A stretch of 64,000 nucleotides of DNA from DATMMS01 sp036824145 (GTDB taxonomy: Bacteria > Chloroflexota > Dormibacteria > DASZGP01), in assembly GCA_036824145.1 (NCBI GenBank), contig DAITAT010000002.1, forward strand, positions 17,581-81,580, read 5' to 3'. The notes under the pieces are model-generated. The model was not told the origin of the DNA. It did not search any database and worked only from the letters and a program-made list of their open reading frames with translations. Each line of letters starts with the position of its first letter. Position 1 is the first letter of the stretch. Both the position numbers and the translations under genes were made by a program. Shown piece after piece: positions 24,292-32,728 of the stretch.

Positions 24292-25109
24292 CAGGCCACC
24301 TCCCGGTAGGCGCGGTAGAGCTGTTCCCACTCGGCGAGGTCCAGGGTCTGGGGACGGCGCATGGCGTCGATGACGGTACGAGACACGACTGCGCGGCCGC
24401 GCTCGAGATCGTGGCCGAAGGCATTGGCGACGGCGTTGCTGAGCTTCTTCCTGCGCTCCTGGAAGACGGCGCGGGCGAAGTCGAAGAAGGCGTCGTCGGC
24501 GAAAGCGGCCCGACGCCCGGGGCGCAACATCAGCAGCGCCGAGTCGACCTTGGGCGCAGGGTCGAAGGCATGCGCCGGCACCCGCATGAGCAGCTCGGCC
24601 GTCGCCGAGGCGCGGACCGCCAGCGTCGCCAGGCTCCAGCCGCCGGGCTCGGCGCTGAGCCGCTCGGCGACCTCCCTCTGCAGCAACAGGCAGACCCACT
24701 CAGGCACCGGCTCCAGCGCCAGCAGCCGCGGGACCAGCAGGCCGGTGAGGTGGTACGGAATGTTGCCGAAAACCGCGTAGGGCGCCGGCATCAGCTCTGC
24801 CAGGGGGACCTCCATGGCGTCGCCGACGACGACGGTGACCGGCAGGCCGGCCACCTCGTGCTGGAGCACCGGGAGCAGCCGAGGGTCTAGCTCGACAGCG
24901 GCCACACGCTCGCGCGTCTGACCGAGCGCCCGCGTCATGGTACCCGGCCCGGCCCCGATCTCAACGATCGATTTCGGCTCGGTCGGAAGGGCATCGATGA
25001 TGGCGCGAGCGATGACTCCATCGGCCAAAAAGTTCTGCCCGAGCGACTTCTTGGGCGACAAACGGTTGCGAGCCATGCTCACGCTGGGGTCGCGGAAGGT
25101 CGCGTCCAT
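24291..25109 (-). CDS. rsmA: 16S rRNA (adenine1518/1519-N6)-dimethyltransferase RsmA (KsgA)
   Basis: Dimethylates two adenines in helix 45 of 16S rRNA late in 30S assembly. The product has KKSLGQNFL at the N-terminus, SAM motif I EIGAGPGTMT, the catalytic GNIPYH, and the C-terminal helical domain. 272 residues from ATG 25109. The in-frame ATG 25076 (MARNRLSPKK) is equally plausible; AGGAG lies only one base before the upstream ATG. It is in the common metG-tatD-rsmA order. Confidence 0.95.
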   Translation of the reverse strand: MDATFRDPSVSMARNRLSPKKSLGQNFLADGVIARAIIDALPTEPKSIVEIGAGPGTMTRALGQTRERVAAVELDPRLLPVLQHEVAGLPVTVVVGDAMEVPLAELMPAPYAVFGNIPYHLTGLLVPRLLALEPVPEWVCLLLQREVAERLSAEPGGWSLATLAVRASATAELLMRVPAHAFDPAPKVDSALLMLRPGRRAAFADDAFFDFARAVFQERRKKLSNAVANAFGHDLERGRAVVSRTVIDAMRRPQTLDLAEWEQLYRAYREVA

Positions 25110-25119
25110 TCTCCTGAGC

Positions 25120-25926
25120 CTAGACCAGCGGCTCCATCGGGGGCATGCGGTAGACCCTGGCGGTGTTCGCCGAGGTCGCCAGCGCCAGGTCTTCGAGGCT
25201 GACGTTCTTCAGCTCCGCGAGTTTGCTTGCCGTCTCCACCACCATCTCGGGGCGGCTTGGCTTGCCGCGCCACGGCTGCGGCGGCAGGAAGGGCGCGTCG
25301 GTTTCGACCAGCAGGCGATCCAGCGGCATCTGCATCAGGGCATCGCGAAGCTCGCCAGCGCTGGGGTAGGTCACCGGTCCGGCCACCGAGATCGTCACCC
25401 CCAGTTCGATGCAGTCCGCGGCGAAGGCGAGGTCGCCGCTGAAGGCGTGCATCACGACGGGCACGTCGGCAAATTCGCGTAGCACCGCCAGGGTGTCGGC
25501 GTGAGCCTCGCGGTTGTGAACCACGGCGGGCAGGCCAGTCTCGCGCGCCAGCAAGAGCATGCGGCGGAAGCTCTCCTGCATAACCTCCAACGGGACTTCG
25601 TGGTAGCCCGGACGCCAGTGGTAGTCGAGGCCGATCTCGCCCACCGCACAGACTTTCTCGTCGCCAGCCAGGGCCACCATCGCCTCGAGCTCGACGTCGC
25701 TCGGCGGGCGGTCCTGGTGGGGATGCCAGCCGACCGTCGCGTAGACATCCGGCAGCTGCCGGGCGCGCGCCAGGACCTGTCCATTGTCCGGCCCCAGGCC
25801 AATATTGATCACTCGCACCACCCCCGCCGCCGCCGCCGCCTCGACCGCCCGCTGCGCCTCCCCCTCCCCCGCCTCCTCGATCAGCTCCAGGTGGCAGTGG
25901 GTGTCGACCAGGGCCAACCCGCTCAC
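25120..25926 (-). CDS. tatD: TatD-family metal-dependent hydrolase/DNase
   Basis: TIM-barrel amidohydrolase. The metal ligands are in DTHCHLE at residues 8-14, EIGLDYH, HNREAH, HAFSG and LLVETDAP. TatD proteins act as 3'-5' DNases; the adjacent metG and rsmA are the usual neighbours. 268 residues, starting at GTG 25926, which overlaps the metG stop as GTGA. Confidence 0.93.
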   Translation of the reverse strand: MSGLALVDTHCHLELIEEAGEGEAQRAVEAAAAAGVVRVINIGLGPDNGQVLARARQLPDVYATVGWHPHQDRPPSDVELEAMVALAGDEKVCAVGEIGLDYHWRPGYHEVPLEVMQESFRRMLLLARETGLPAVVHNREAHADTLAVLREFADVPVVMHAFSGDLAFAADCIELGVTISVAGPVTYPSAGELRDALMQMPLDRLLVETDAPFLPPQPWRGKPSRPEMVVETASKLAELKNVSLEDLALATSANTARVYRMPPMEPLV

Positions 25927-27524
25927 TCGCCCGCCACGACCGCGGCCTTGTCCAGTCGGGGGAAGAGGAGCTCGCCCAGCTGGGTGCCGTGACCTGCGGC
26001 AAACCCTCCCCAGGCGGCAGCCTCGGCCAGCGTACGCGCGCCAGGTCCAAGCTCCGCGGGCGACGGCACCCCGAGCTGCCGTGCCAGGCTCTCGCAGGCG
26101 TCGGGGATGAAGGGATAGGCGACATAAGCCAGCACGCGGAGGGCTTCGGCGAGGTTGTACAGCACGATCTCCAGCTCACCCCTGCGGGCCGTGTCCTTGT
26201 TCAGCTCCCAGGGCCGGGACTCCTCGACGTACTTGTTGGCGCGCCCTACCAGCCGCCAGATGATCTCGAGGGCGCCGCTGAAGTCAAGGGCCTCAATGCG
26301 CGCATCGAGGTCGCCGAGCATGTTGGCGGTCAGGGCCGCAAGCTCGCCGTGGATGCCGCTCGCCTCCCCGGGCGCCGGCACCTTGCCGTCGTTGTACTGC
26401 CTGAGCATGTTGAGAGCGCGCGAGGCCAAGTTGCCGAAGTCGTTGGCGAGGTCGGCGTTGTAGCGGTCGACATAGACGCCGAGGTCGAAGTCGCCGTCGC
26501 GGTCGAACGGGACCTCGCGCATCAGGCAGTAGCGAACGCCGTCGCTGCCGGCCTGGTGCCGGGCGTTCTCGGTATGGGATTGGAGGCTGTCGACCAGCTT
26601 CAGGGGCTCCACGAAAATGCCGCGAGACTTGCTCATCTTCTCGCCCGCCACGTTGACGTACCCGTGGGCGAAGACGCGGCGCGGCAGCTCAACGCCGGCG
26701 GCCCAGAGCATCACCGGCCACATGATGGTGTGGAAGCGCGTGATGCCTTTGCCGATGATGTGCACGTCGCAGGGCCAGTAGCGGTTGAAGCGCTCCTTGT
26801 CGGTGCCGAAACCGGCGCCGGTCACGTAGGCGAGGAGGGCGTCGAACCATACATAGATGACCTGGGTCCGGTCGAACGGCAGGGGGAAGCCCCAGGTGGT
26901 GAAGCCTCGCGAGATCGATACGTCCTGGAGGCCGTCGCGAATGACGTTAAGCATCTCGTTGCGCCGCGACGCCGGCTGCAGGAAATCCTCGCGCTGGTGC
27001 AGCTCGATCAGCTGGTCGGTGAAAGCGGACAGCTTGAGGAAGTAGTTGTCCTCTTCGACCCATTCGAGGGTGATGAGGTGCACCGGGCATTTGCCTTCAA
27101 CCAGCTCGCGCTCCTGGTAGTACTGCTCGCAACTCGGGCAGAAGAAGCCCCCGAACTTGCCCTTGTAGATGTAGCCGTTGTCGTAGACGCGCTGCAGGAA
27201 CTCCTCGGTGGTGGCGCGGTTGGCGTCGGACGAGGTGCGGACGAACTCCGAGTACCTGACCTGCAGTCGCTCGAACATCGCTTCGAAGCGCGGCACCATC
27301 GAGTCGCTGTACGCCTCCGGGGTCATGTCCTGGGCCGCCGCCTCCCGCTCCACGGACTGGGAGTGCTCGTCAGACCCGACCACCAACCAGGTGTCGTGCC
27401 CCGTCATCCGCTTGTAGCGGACCAGCACATCGGCGCCGATCTTCTCGAAGGCGTGGCCGAGGTGAGGCACGCCGTTGATGTAGTCGATGGCGGTGGTCAC
27501 GTAGTACTTCGGCGGCAGGGTCAT
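25923..27524 (-). CDS. metG: Methionyl-tRNA synthetase
   Basis: Class I synthetase with HLGH near residue 21 and KMSKSRG near residue 297. A single zinc knuckle (CPSC and GKCPVH) lies in the connective peptide. The protein ends after the anticodon-binding domain at 533 residues with no C-terminal tRNA-binding domain. Between KMSKSRG and the conserved REVPFDRDGDF there is an insertion of roughly 11 residues relative to common bacterial MetRS. ATG 27524 overlaps the rsmI stop as ATGA. Confidence 0.96.
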   Translation of the reverse strand: MTLPPKYYVTTAIDYINGVPHLGHAFEKIGADVLVRYKRMTGHDTWLVVGSDEHSQSVEREAAAQDMTPEAYSDSMVPRFEAMFERLQVRYSEFVRTSSDANRATTEEFLQRVYDNGYIYKGKFGGFFCPSCEQYYQERELVEGKCPVHLITLEWVEEDNYFLKLSAFTDQLIELHQREDFLQPASRRNEMLNVIRDGLQDVSISRGFTTWGFPLPFDRTQVIYVWFDALLAYVTGAGFGTDKERFNRYWPCDVHIIGKGITRFHTIMWPVMLWAAGVELPRRVFAHGYVNVAGEKMSKSRGIFVEPLKLVDSLQSHTENARHQAGSDGVRYCLMREVPFDRDGDFDLGVYVDRYNADLANDFGNLASRALNMLRQYNDGKVPAPGEASGIHGELAALTANMLGDLDARIEALDFSGALEIIWRLVGRANKYVEESRPWELNKDTARRGELEIVLYNLAEALRVLAYVAYPFIPDACESLARQLGVPSPAELGPGARTLAEAAAWGGFAAGHGTQLGELLFPRLDKAAVVAGE

Positions 27525-28219
27525 GGTCCGGCTCCCGGACCTTTTCTACGCTTCGGCGCTCCCTCAACGAGCAGAGTGATCTCGCCTTTCACGGCCTTCT
27601 GCCGGTAATGCCCTGCTAACTCCGCGGCCAGCCCGACCCGAAGCTCCTCGTGAACCTTGGTCAGCTCGCGCGCCACCGCGCAGCGCCGGTCCGGCAGCGT
27701 TTCGGCAATGATGTCCAGCGCCTTCAGCAGCCGGTACGGCGACTCGAAGGCCACTGCGGTGCGCGTCTCCTCAGCCAGCGCCTCGACCGCGCGGGTCATC
27801 TCGCTCGCCTTGCGCGGCAGGAAGCCAAGAAAGACGAAGCGATCGGCGCTGAACCCGGAGAGGGCCAGCGCCGCGGTCACCGCCGACGGCCCTGGGATCA
27901 CGGCGACGTCGTACCCGGCGTCGCGGGCGCGGTCGACCAGGTGCGCCCCGGGATCGGAGATCGACGGCATCCCCGCGTCAGTGCACAGCGCCACGTCACC
28001 ATCGCGCAAGGCGTCGACGACCTGCGCCGCCCGGCCGCGCTCAGCGTCGGCATGGACCGAGAGCAGCGGTTTGCTGATGCCCAGGTGGGTCAGTAGCTGG
28101 CGAGTGCGCCGGGTGTCCTCGGCTGCCACCAGGGCGACCTCGCCCAGCACCCGCGCCGCCCGCGGCGTCAGGTCTTCGAGGTTGCCAATCGGCGTGCCGA
28201 CCACGTACAGCGTCCCCAT
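27521..28219 (-). CDS. rsmI: 16S rRNA (cytidine1402-2'-O)-methyltransferase RsmI
   Basis: Tetrapyrrole-methylase-fold enzyme that 2'-O-methylates C1402. The product starts MGTLYVVGTPIGNLEDLT and contains EDTRRTRQLL, DAGMPSISDPG and IPGPSAVTAALALSG. 232 residues from ATG 28219; the 47 in-frame residues upstream (serine/proline-rich, overlapping nadE) are not conserved and were left out. It is coupled to metG by ATGA. Confidence 0.96.
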   Translation of the reverse strand: MGTLYVVGTPIGNLEDLTPRAARVLGEVALVAAEDTRRTRQLLTHLGISKPLLSVHADAERGRAAQVVDALRDGDVALCTDAGMPSISDPGAHLVDRARDAGYDVAVIPGPSAVTAALALSGFSADRFVFLGFLPRKASEMTRAVEALAEETRTAVAFESPYRLLKALDIIAETLPDRRCAVARELTKVHEELRVGLAAELAGHYRQKAVKGEITLLVEGAPKRRKGPGAGP

Positions 28220-28235
28220 CAGCGCGCTCGAGGGA

Positions 28236-29105
28236 TCAAACGCCCCAGTCGCGGGGATAGCGGAACTCGCGGTCGATGGTGCGAGCGGAGAGCTTGGCGA
28301 TGATCGGAGGCCGCCGCTTGTACTGGTTGATACGAACCCGTTTGATGACGGCGTCGACAAAGTCGCGGTCGTGGCCCATCTCGACCAACTCCTCAGCGGT
28401 GACGCGCCGGTCGACCAGGTTGAAGAGCAACTGATCTACAACCGGGTAAGAGAAGCCCAACTCCTGTTCGTCCGACTGGCCCTCCCAGAGGTCGGCCGAG
28501 GGCGCCTTGCTGATAACCTGCTGCGGCACACCGACGTGCGCCGCCAGCTGCCAGACCTGCGACTTGTAGAGATCACCGAGCGGGTTGAGGGCCGAGGCCA
28601 TGTCGCCAAATATGGTGCCGTAGCCGAGCAACAGCTCGGTCTTGTTGCTGGTGCCCACAACCAAGGCGTTCTCCGCCGACGATTGGTCGTACAGAACGCT
28701 CATCCGCTCCCGGGCCATCTTGTTACCACGTCGCGCGTCGCCTGCGTCGGGATGGCGCTCGAAGTAGGCGTCGACCTGGGGCGTGATCTCGACGACTCGG
28801 AGCTGGATCTCAAAGCGCTTAGCGACAACCTCGGCGTCGGCCTGGCTCTGTGGGTTGCTGAGACGGTAAGGCATCGCCACCCCGATGACGTTCTGATGCC
28901 CGAGAGCTTTCGCCGCCAGACCGGCGACCAGGCTGGAGTCCACGCCTCCTGACAGGCCCAGGACGACCTTATCGTAGCCGACGCGGCGTACCTCCTTACG
29001 CAGGAAGCCAACCAGGATCGACTCCGCCAGGGGCGCGTTGATCTCCAGCTGGTTGCCGCCTCGCGGCTCGGAGCCGCTCTCAGTAGGGACTGTCGGTGCG
29101 CTCAT
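28236..29105 (-). CDS. nadE: NAD synthetase (synthetase half only)
   Basis: Amidates nicotinic acid adenine dinucleotide to NAD. The ATP-pyrophosphatase P-loop is SGGVDSS at residues 52-58, and GTSNKTELLLGYGT plus the C-terminal KRRPP follow. 289 residues from ATG 29105, about the size of an ammonia-dependent NadE. The start lies 26 bases inside the preceding gene, whose product looks like the glutaminase domain of glutamine-dependent NAD synthetases. The two subunits may therefore work together. Confidence 0.94.
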   Translation of the reverse strand: MSAPTVPTESGSEPRGGNQLEINAPLAESILVGFLRKEVRRVGYDKVVLGLSGGVDSSLVAGLAAKALGHQNVIGVAMPYRLSNPQSQADAEVVAKRFEIQLRVVEITPQVDAYFERHPDAGDARRGNKMARERMSVLYDQSSAENALVVGTSNKTELLLGYGTIFGDMASALNPLGDLYKSQVWQLAAHVGVPQQVISKAPSADLWEGQSDEQELGFSYPVVDQLLFNLVDRRVTAEELVEMGHDRDFVDAVIKRVRINQYKRRPPIIAKLSARTIDREFRYPRDWGV

Positions 29106-29970
29106 TCCAGATCCGCTCAAGTTCGCGGAGGGTGAATTCCGCCTTCTCATCGCGCAGCAGCGGCGTGGCCAGACGCTGCCGCTCGACTTCGCGAACGTCG
29201 ATGTCGGCGATCACCAAGCCGGCGTTTTCCCCGGCGTCGACGACCATCTGCCCGTCGGGGCCGAACACGCAAGAGCCGCCCCAGAAGTTGACGCCGTCCT
29301 CGTAGCCGAGGCGGTTGACATAGGCGACATAGCTGGTGGTGTACTCGGCGACGGTTTGCAGCAGGTCGTTCCAGGACCCGACCGATCCAGGCGCAACGTC
29401 GGCGTCGGCGTTGGCAAGGACGCCGCGACCGGGGCTCGAGGAGATGCACAGCAGCAGGCTGACGCCCTGGACGAAGAGCAGGTAGGCGCTCGAGAGGTGC
29501 CACATGTCCTCACAGACCAGCATCCCGGCGCGGACCCCGGCGACGTCGAAGGCCCGAATGCGATCCCCGGGAGCGAAATAACGCTGCTCGTCGAACATCC
29601 CGTACGTCGGCAGGTAGACCTTTCGGTGGACGTGCTTGACCTCGCCACCGCTCAGGTAGAGAGCGGCGTTGTAGTAGCGAAAGTCCTCGGACTTGAGCAC
29701 CACGCCGGTGGCGATGTCGATCCTCTTGGAGAGCTCAAATAGGGGCGCCAGCCGGGCGTCGTCGAGCGTCATGGCCACCTCGGGGACCAGGTCCTTGAGG
29801 AAGTAGCCGGTGAGGCTCAACTCGGGGAAGACAACCATGTCGGCGCCTTCAGTGATCGCCTGCTGGGTCAGCTCGAGATGGAGGTCGAGGTTGTCTTTGA
29901 GGTCACCCAGCGCCGGGGCGCACTGAGCCAGGGCCAGCCGTCGGCGTGGTTTGGCGGGAGCTTGCTCCAT
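29080..29970 (-). CDS. Carbon-nitrogen hydrolase resembling the NAD synthetase glutaminase domain
   Basis: Nitrilase-superfamily protein of 296 residues with the catalytic triad E50 (VVFPELSLTGY), K117 (HRKVYLPTYG) and C153 (LVCEDMW). The stretch YLPTYGMFDEQRYFAPGD and the later SSSPGRG match the N-terminal glutaminase domain of glutamine-dependent NadE closely. It overlaps nadE by 26 bases and the end of dinG by 68. Most likely it releases ammonia from glutamine for NadE; a free amidase role is the alternative. Confidence 0.85.
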   Translation of the reverse strand: MEQAPAKPRRRLALAQCAPALGDLKDNLDLHLELTQQAITEGADMVVFPELSLTGYFLKDLVPEVAMTLDDARLAPLFELSKRIDIATGVVLKSEDFRYYNAALYLSGGEVKHVHRKVYLPTYGMFDEQRYFAPGDRIRAFDVAGVRAGMLVCEDMWHLSSAYLLFVQGVSLLLCISSSPGRGVLANADADVAPGSVGSWNDLLQTVAEYTTSYVAYVNRLGYEDGVNFWGGSCVFGPDGQMVVDAGENAGLVIADIDVREVERQRLATPLLRDEKAEFTLRELERIWNERTDSPY

Positions 29971-32728
29971 CTGAGAAGGATATATTCCGGTCTTCGACCC
30001 ACTCCAAGATCGCCGCAGGCATCTCGGCGACCGGCCCCGTGAACGTGGAGCACTGCGGCAGCGACTCCAGGAAGTGGCTCCCGTAGGTTCGGGTCGAGAC
30101 GCGTCGATCGAGGATCACGACCGCCCCCCGGTCGGTGGCGCGGCGAATGAGTCGCCCGAACCCCTGCTTCAGCCGAAGCACGGCCTCCGGCAGGGCCAGT
30201 TCCAGGAAGGGATCGCGGAGGCGCTCGCTTCGCGCCCGGAAGACAGGGTCGCCCGGCGGCGCGAACGGCAGCTTGGCGATGAAGACACAGGCCAGCGCGT
30301 TCTCGGGCAGATCGAGGCCCTCCCAGAAGCTGTTGGTTCCGCACAGCACGGCCTCGGGGAGACTGATGAAGCGCTCGACCAGGGCCCGCCGGCTGCCCGC
30401 GCCCCGGCCCTGAGCCAGGACCTCGATGCCGTCCCCGATCAGCTCCGTCTTCAGCTGCGCTGACGCCTGGCCCAGCTGCTCGGTGGATGTGAACAGAACC
30501 AGCGTCCGCCCCGACAGCCGGCGCGCCGTCTCCGCGACCGCCGAGACCAGCTGCTCGGTGAAGCCCTCCTCGGGCGGCGCCGGCAGGTTGTCGGGCAGGC
30601 ACAGGAGCGCCTGCTGCAGGAAATCAAACGGGCTTGGCAGCACCAACTCGCTGAGACGCGAGGCGCTCAGCCCGATCCGCGACCGGAAGTAGTCGAAGGA
30701 ACCGTTGAGGCTGAGGGTGGCGCTGGTGAGGATGACGCTCTCGCGGTCTTCAAAGATGGCATCCGCCAGGAGCGGCCCCACGTCGAGCGGCGCCCGCCTG
30801 ATGGTGCTGCGACCGTCGCGACCAAAGCCGACCCAGGTCACCTGCCCCGAGTCCGGCCGCGAGGTCAGCTCGACCAGGCGCAAGATCCGCGCCTCGACAA
30901 CGGCCGCCGCACTCACCGGCAGGCCGCGTAGCGCCGCCGAGACTCGCGAGACGGCGTTGAGAACCCCGGCCATCGCCGGGGCCTCGAAGCTGGCCTCATC
31001 CAGCCGAAGGTCGCGGCCGAGCTCGCTGCCGTAGATGTATCGACACGCCCCTCGCAGGGATTCGAACAGGTCCCTGACGGCGCCCTCGAGCTGGGCCACG
31101 CCGGCCGACACGCCACCGCCCGAGCCGGCGATTCCGACCTGCCCCAGGAGATCGTCTTCACGAATCTCTTCGGTGAGCCCCTTGGTCGCGGCTTCCTCGA
31201 GGTGGTGCGCCTCATCGAGGATCAGATGGCGGGCGCGCGACGCGCCTGGGCTTTCGTTGAAGGCATCTGCGAGCAGCAGCGCATGGTTGACAACCACCAC
31301 GTCGGCTTCTGAGGCGCGCTGCCGAGAGCGATGGTAAAAGCAGGGCCGCGGCCCCACGAGGCATTCGGCCGACCGGCAGTCGCCCCACTCCGAAGCCACC
31401 GACCGCCAGATGCGCTCCTCCTGACCGAAAAGCCGGAGCTCATCGCGGTCGCCGGTGGTGGTCCACCCCATCCAGACCGCCAACTTGAGCTTGAAGGTGA
31501 GGAGCTCGGCAGGATCGATGCCCTCGATCCCGGTGTCGTCACCGCTCAGGTCCTGGGCGGCGGTGCCCAGGAGCAGCTGCTCCCAACGAAGGCGACTGAG
31601 GTAGTGGCCACGACCCTTAAGCAGCACCGCGTGCAGGGGCACGCCCAGGATCCGCGCCGCCAGGGGCAGGTCCTTGTGGAGGAGCTGCTCCTGCAAGTTA
31701 ATGGTGTAGGTGGAGACGCAAACCTGGCCCCGACCCGCGGCTGCCCAGGCCAGCGCCGGCAACAGGTAGGCCAACGATTTGCCGGTCCCGGTGCCGGCCT
31801 CGGCGACCAGGTTGATCTTGCGGTCGAAGGCCTGGGCCACCGCCAGGCACATCTCGTGCTGGCCCTCGCGGAGCTCCCAGCCGGGCTCCGACGCCAACGG
31901 GCCGCCCGGCCCCAGCATCGCCGCCAGCTGGTCGGGCGCCATCGGTGGAAGCAGCGGCGCCTGGGCGCGGGGGGCGGTGCCGTCGACCTCGGGGAGCACA
32001 GCCGGCGCCGGCGCCGTGGCCGCGGAGCTTGAAATCACCGCCTGCGGGACGAGCTCTTGAAAGAAAGTTGCCAGGCTGTGGCGGCTGCCCTTGGTGATCT
32101 CGCGGAGCGTGTTCAGCGTGCTGGTGGGCAGCTCCGCCGCGTAGTGCAGCAGCGCGAGGAGCAGCCGGAAGGTGGCCTCGGCGTCCTCGAGCGCGCGGTG
32201 CGGCCGGGGATGCTTGAGGCCGACGAGATCGCAGAGGCTGCCCAGCGAATAGGAGGGCGCGGCGGGAAAGACGACGCGCGCGATCTCGATGCTGTCGTAC
32301 ACGCGCCTATCCCCGATGCTGTTCCCCAGCGCCTCCTCGAGGAAGGCGACGTCATATCCGGCACCGTGGGCCAGCAGGTCGGCGTCACCGATGAAGTCGC
32401 GCAGGGCGGGCAGGACGTGGCCCAAACCCGGAGCCCCCGAGAGCTCGTTGTCGGAGATACCAGTGAGGCGGCGGATCATCGGCGGCAGCCGCAGGCCGGG
32501 GTTTACCAGGGTGTGGTACCGGGCGATGACCTCGGCGCCGCGGAACTTGACCGCCCCGATCTCGATGACATGGTCGATCGCCGAGCTCAGCCCGGTCGCC
32601 TCGAGGTCGAGACAGACGATCACCGGGAACTCGCCGCGCAGCTCGCGGTCGTGCTCGACCCAGTGGGACTCGATCTTCCCCCGCGGTCGCCGGCCCGCTT
32701 CGGGCCGCGCCGGCCGGGGCGACGTCAC
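29903..32728 (-). CDS. dinG: DinG-type helicase fused to a DEDDh exonuclease domain
   Basis: 941-residue fusion. Residues 35-195 are a DnaQ-like 3'-5' exonuclease with D41 and E43 in CLDLEATG and H177/D182 in PHRALEDAE. Residues 280-930 are an XPD/DinG superfamily 2 helicase with Walker A AGTGTGKS (311-318) and DEAH (505-508). Three cysteines, C451, C456 and C463, have the spacing of the iron-sulfur cluster. The first ligand position, usually YxC, reads YLS (S378). GTG 32728 overlaps the phoH stop as GTGA. Confidence 0.92.
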   Translation of the reverse strand: MTSPRPARPEAGRRPRGKIESHWVEHDRELRGEFPVIVCLDLEATGLSSAIDHVIEIGAVKFRGAEVIARYHTLVNPGLRLPPMIRRLTGISDNELSGAPGLGHVLPALRDFIGDADLLAHGAGYDVAFLEEALGNSIGDRRVYDSIEIARVVFPAAPSYSLGSLCDLVGLKHPRPHRALEDAEATFRLLLALLHYAAELPTSTLNTLREITKGSRHSLATFFQELVPQAVISSSAATAPAPAVLPEVDGTAPRAQAPLLPPMAPDQLAAMLGPGGPLASEPGWELREGQHEMCLAVAQAFDRKINLVAEAGTGTGKSLAYLLPALAWAAAGRGQVCVSTYTINLQEQLLHKDLPLAARILGVPLHAVLLKGRGHYLSRLRWEQLLLGTAAQDLSGDDTGIEGIDPAELLTFKLKLAVWMGWTTTGDRDELRLFGQEERIWRSVASEWGDCRSAECLVGPRPCFYHRSRQRASEADVVVVNHALLLADAFNESPGASRARHLILDEAHHLEEAATKGLTEEIREDDLLGQVGIAGSGGGVSAGVAQLEGAVRDLFESLRGACRYIYGSELGRDLRLDEASFEAPAMAGVLNAVSRVSAALRGLPVSAAAVVEARILRLVELTSRPDSGQVTWVGFGRDGRSTIRRAPLDVGPLLADAIFEDRESVILTSATLSLNGSFDYFRSRIGLSASRLSELVLPSPFDFLQQALLCLPDNLPAPPEEGFTEQLVSAVAETARRLSGRTLVLFTSTEQLGQASAQLKTELIGDGIEVLAQGRGAGSRRALVERFISLPEAVLCGTNSFWEGLDLPENALACVFIAKLPFAPPGDPVFRARSERLRDPFLELALPEAVLRLKQGFGRLIRRATDRGAVVILDRRVSTRTYGSHFLESLPQCSTFTGPVAEMPAAILEWVEDRNISFSDGASSRQTTPTAGPGSVRPGAG

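Noticed and set aside
25989..27608. 539-codon plus-strand frame opposite metG
   Set aside because: Antisense shadow of a synthetase gene with a clear KMSKS motif.
29868..30602. Long minus-strand frame inside dinG and the hydrolase gene
   Set aside because: It is arginine/proline/glycine-rich shadow coding in another frame of dinG, with no domain.
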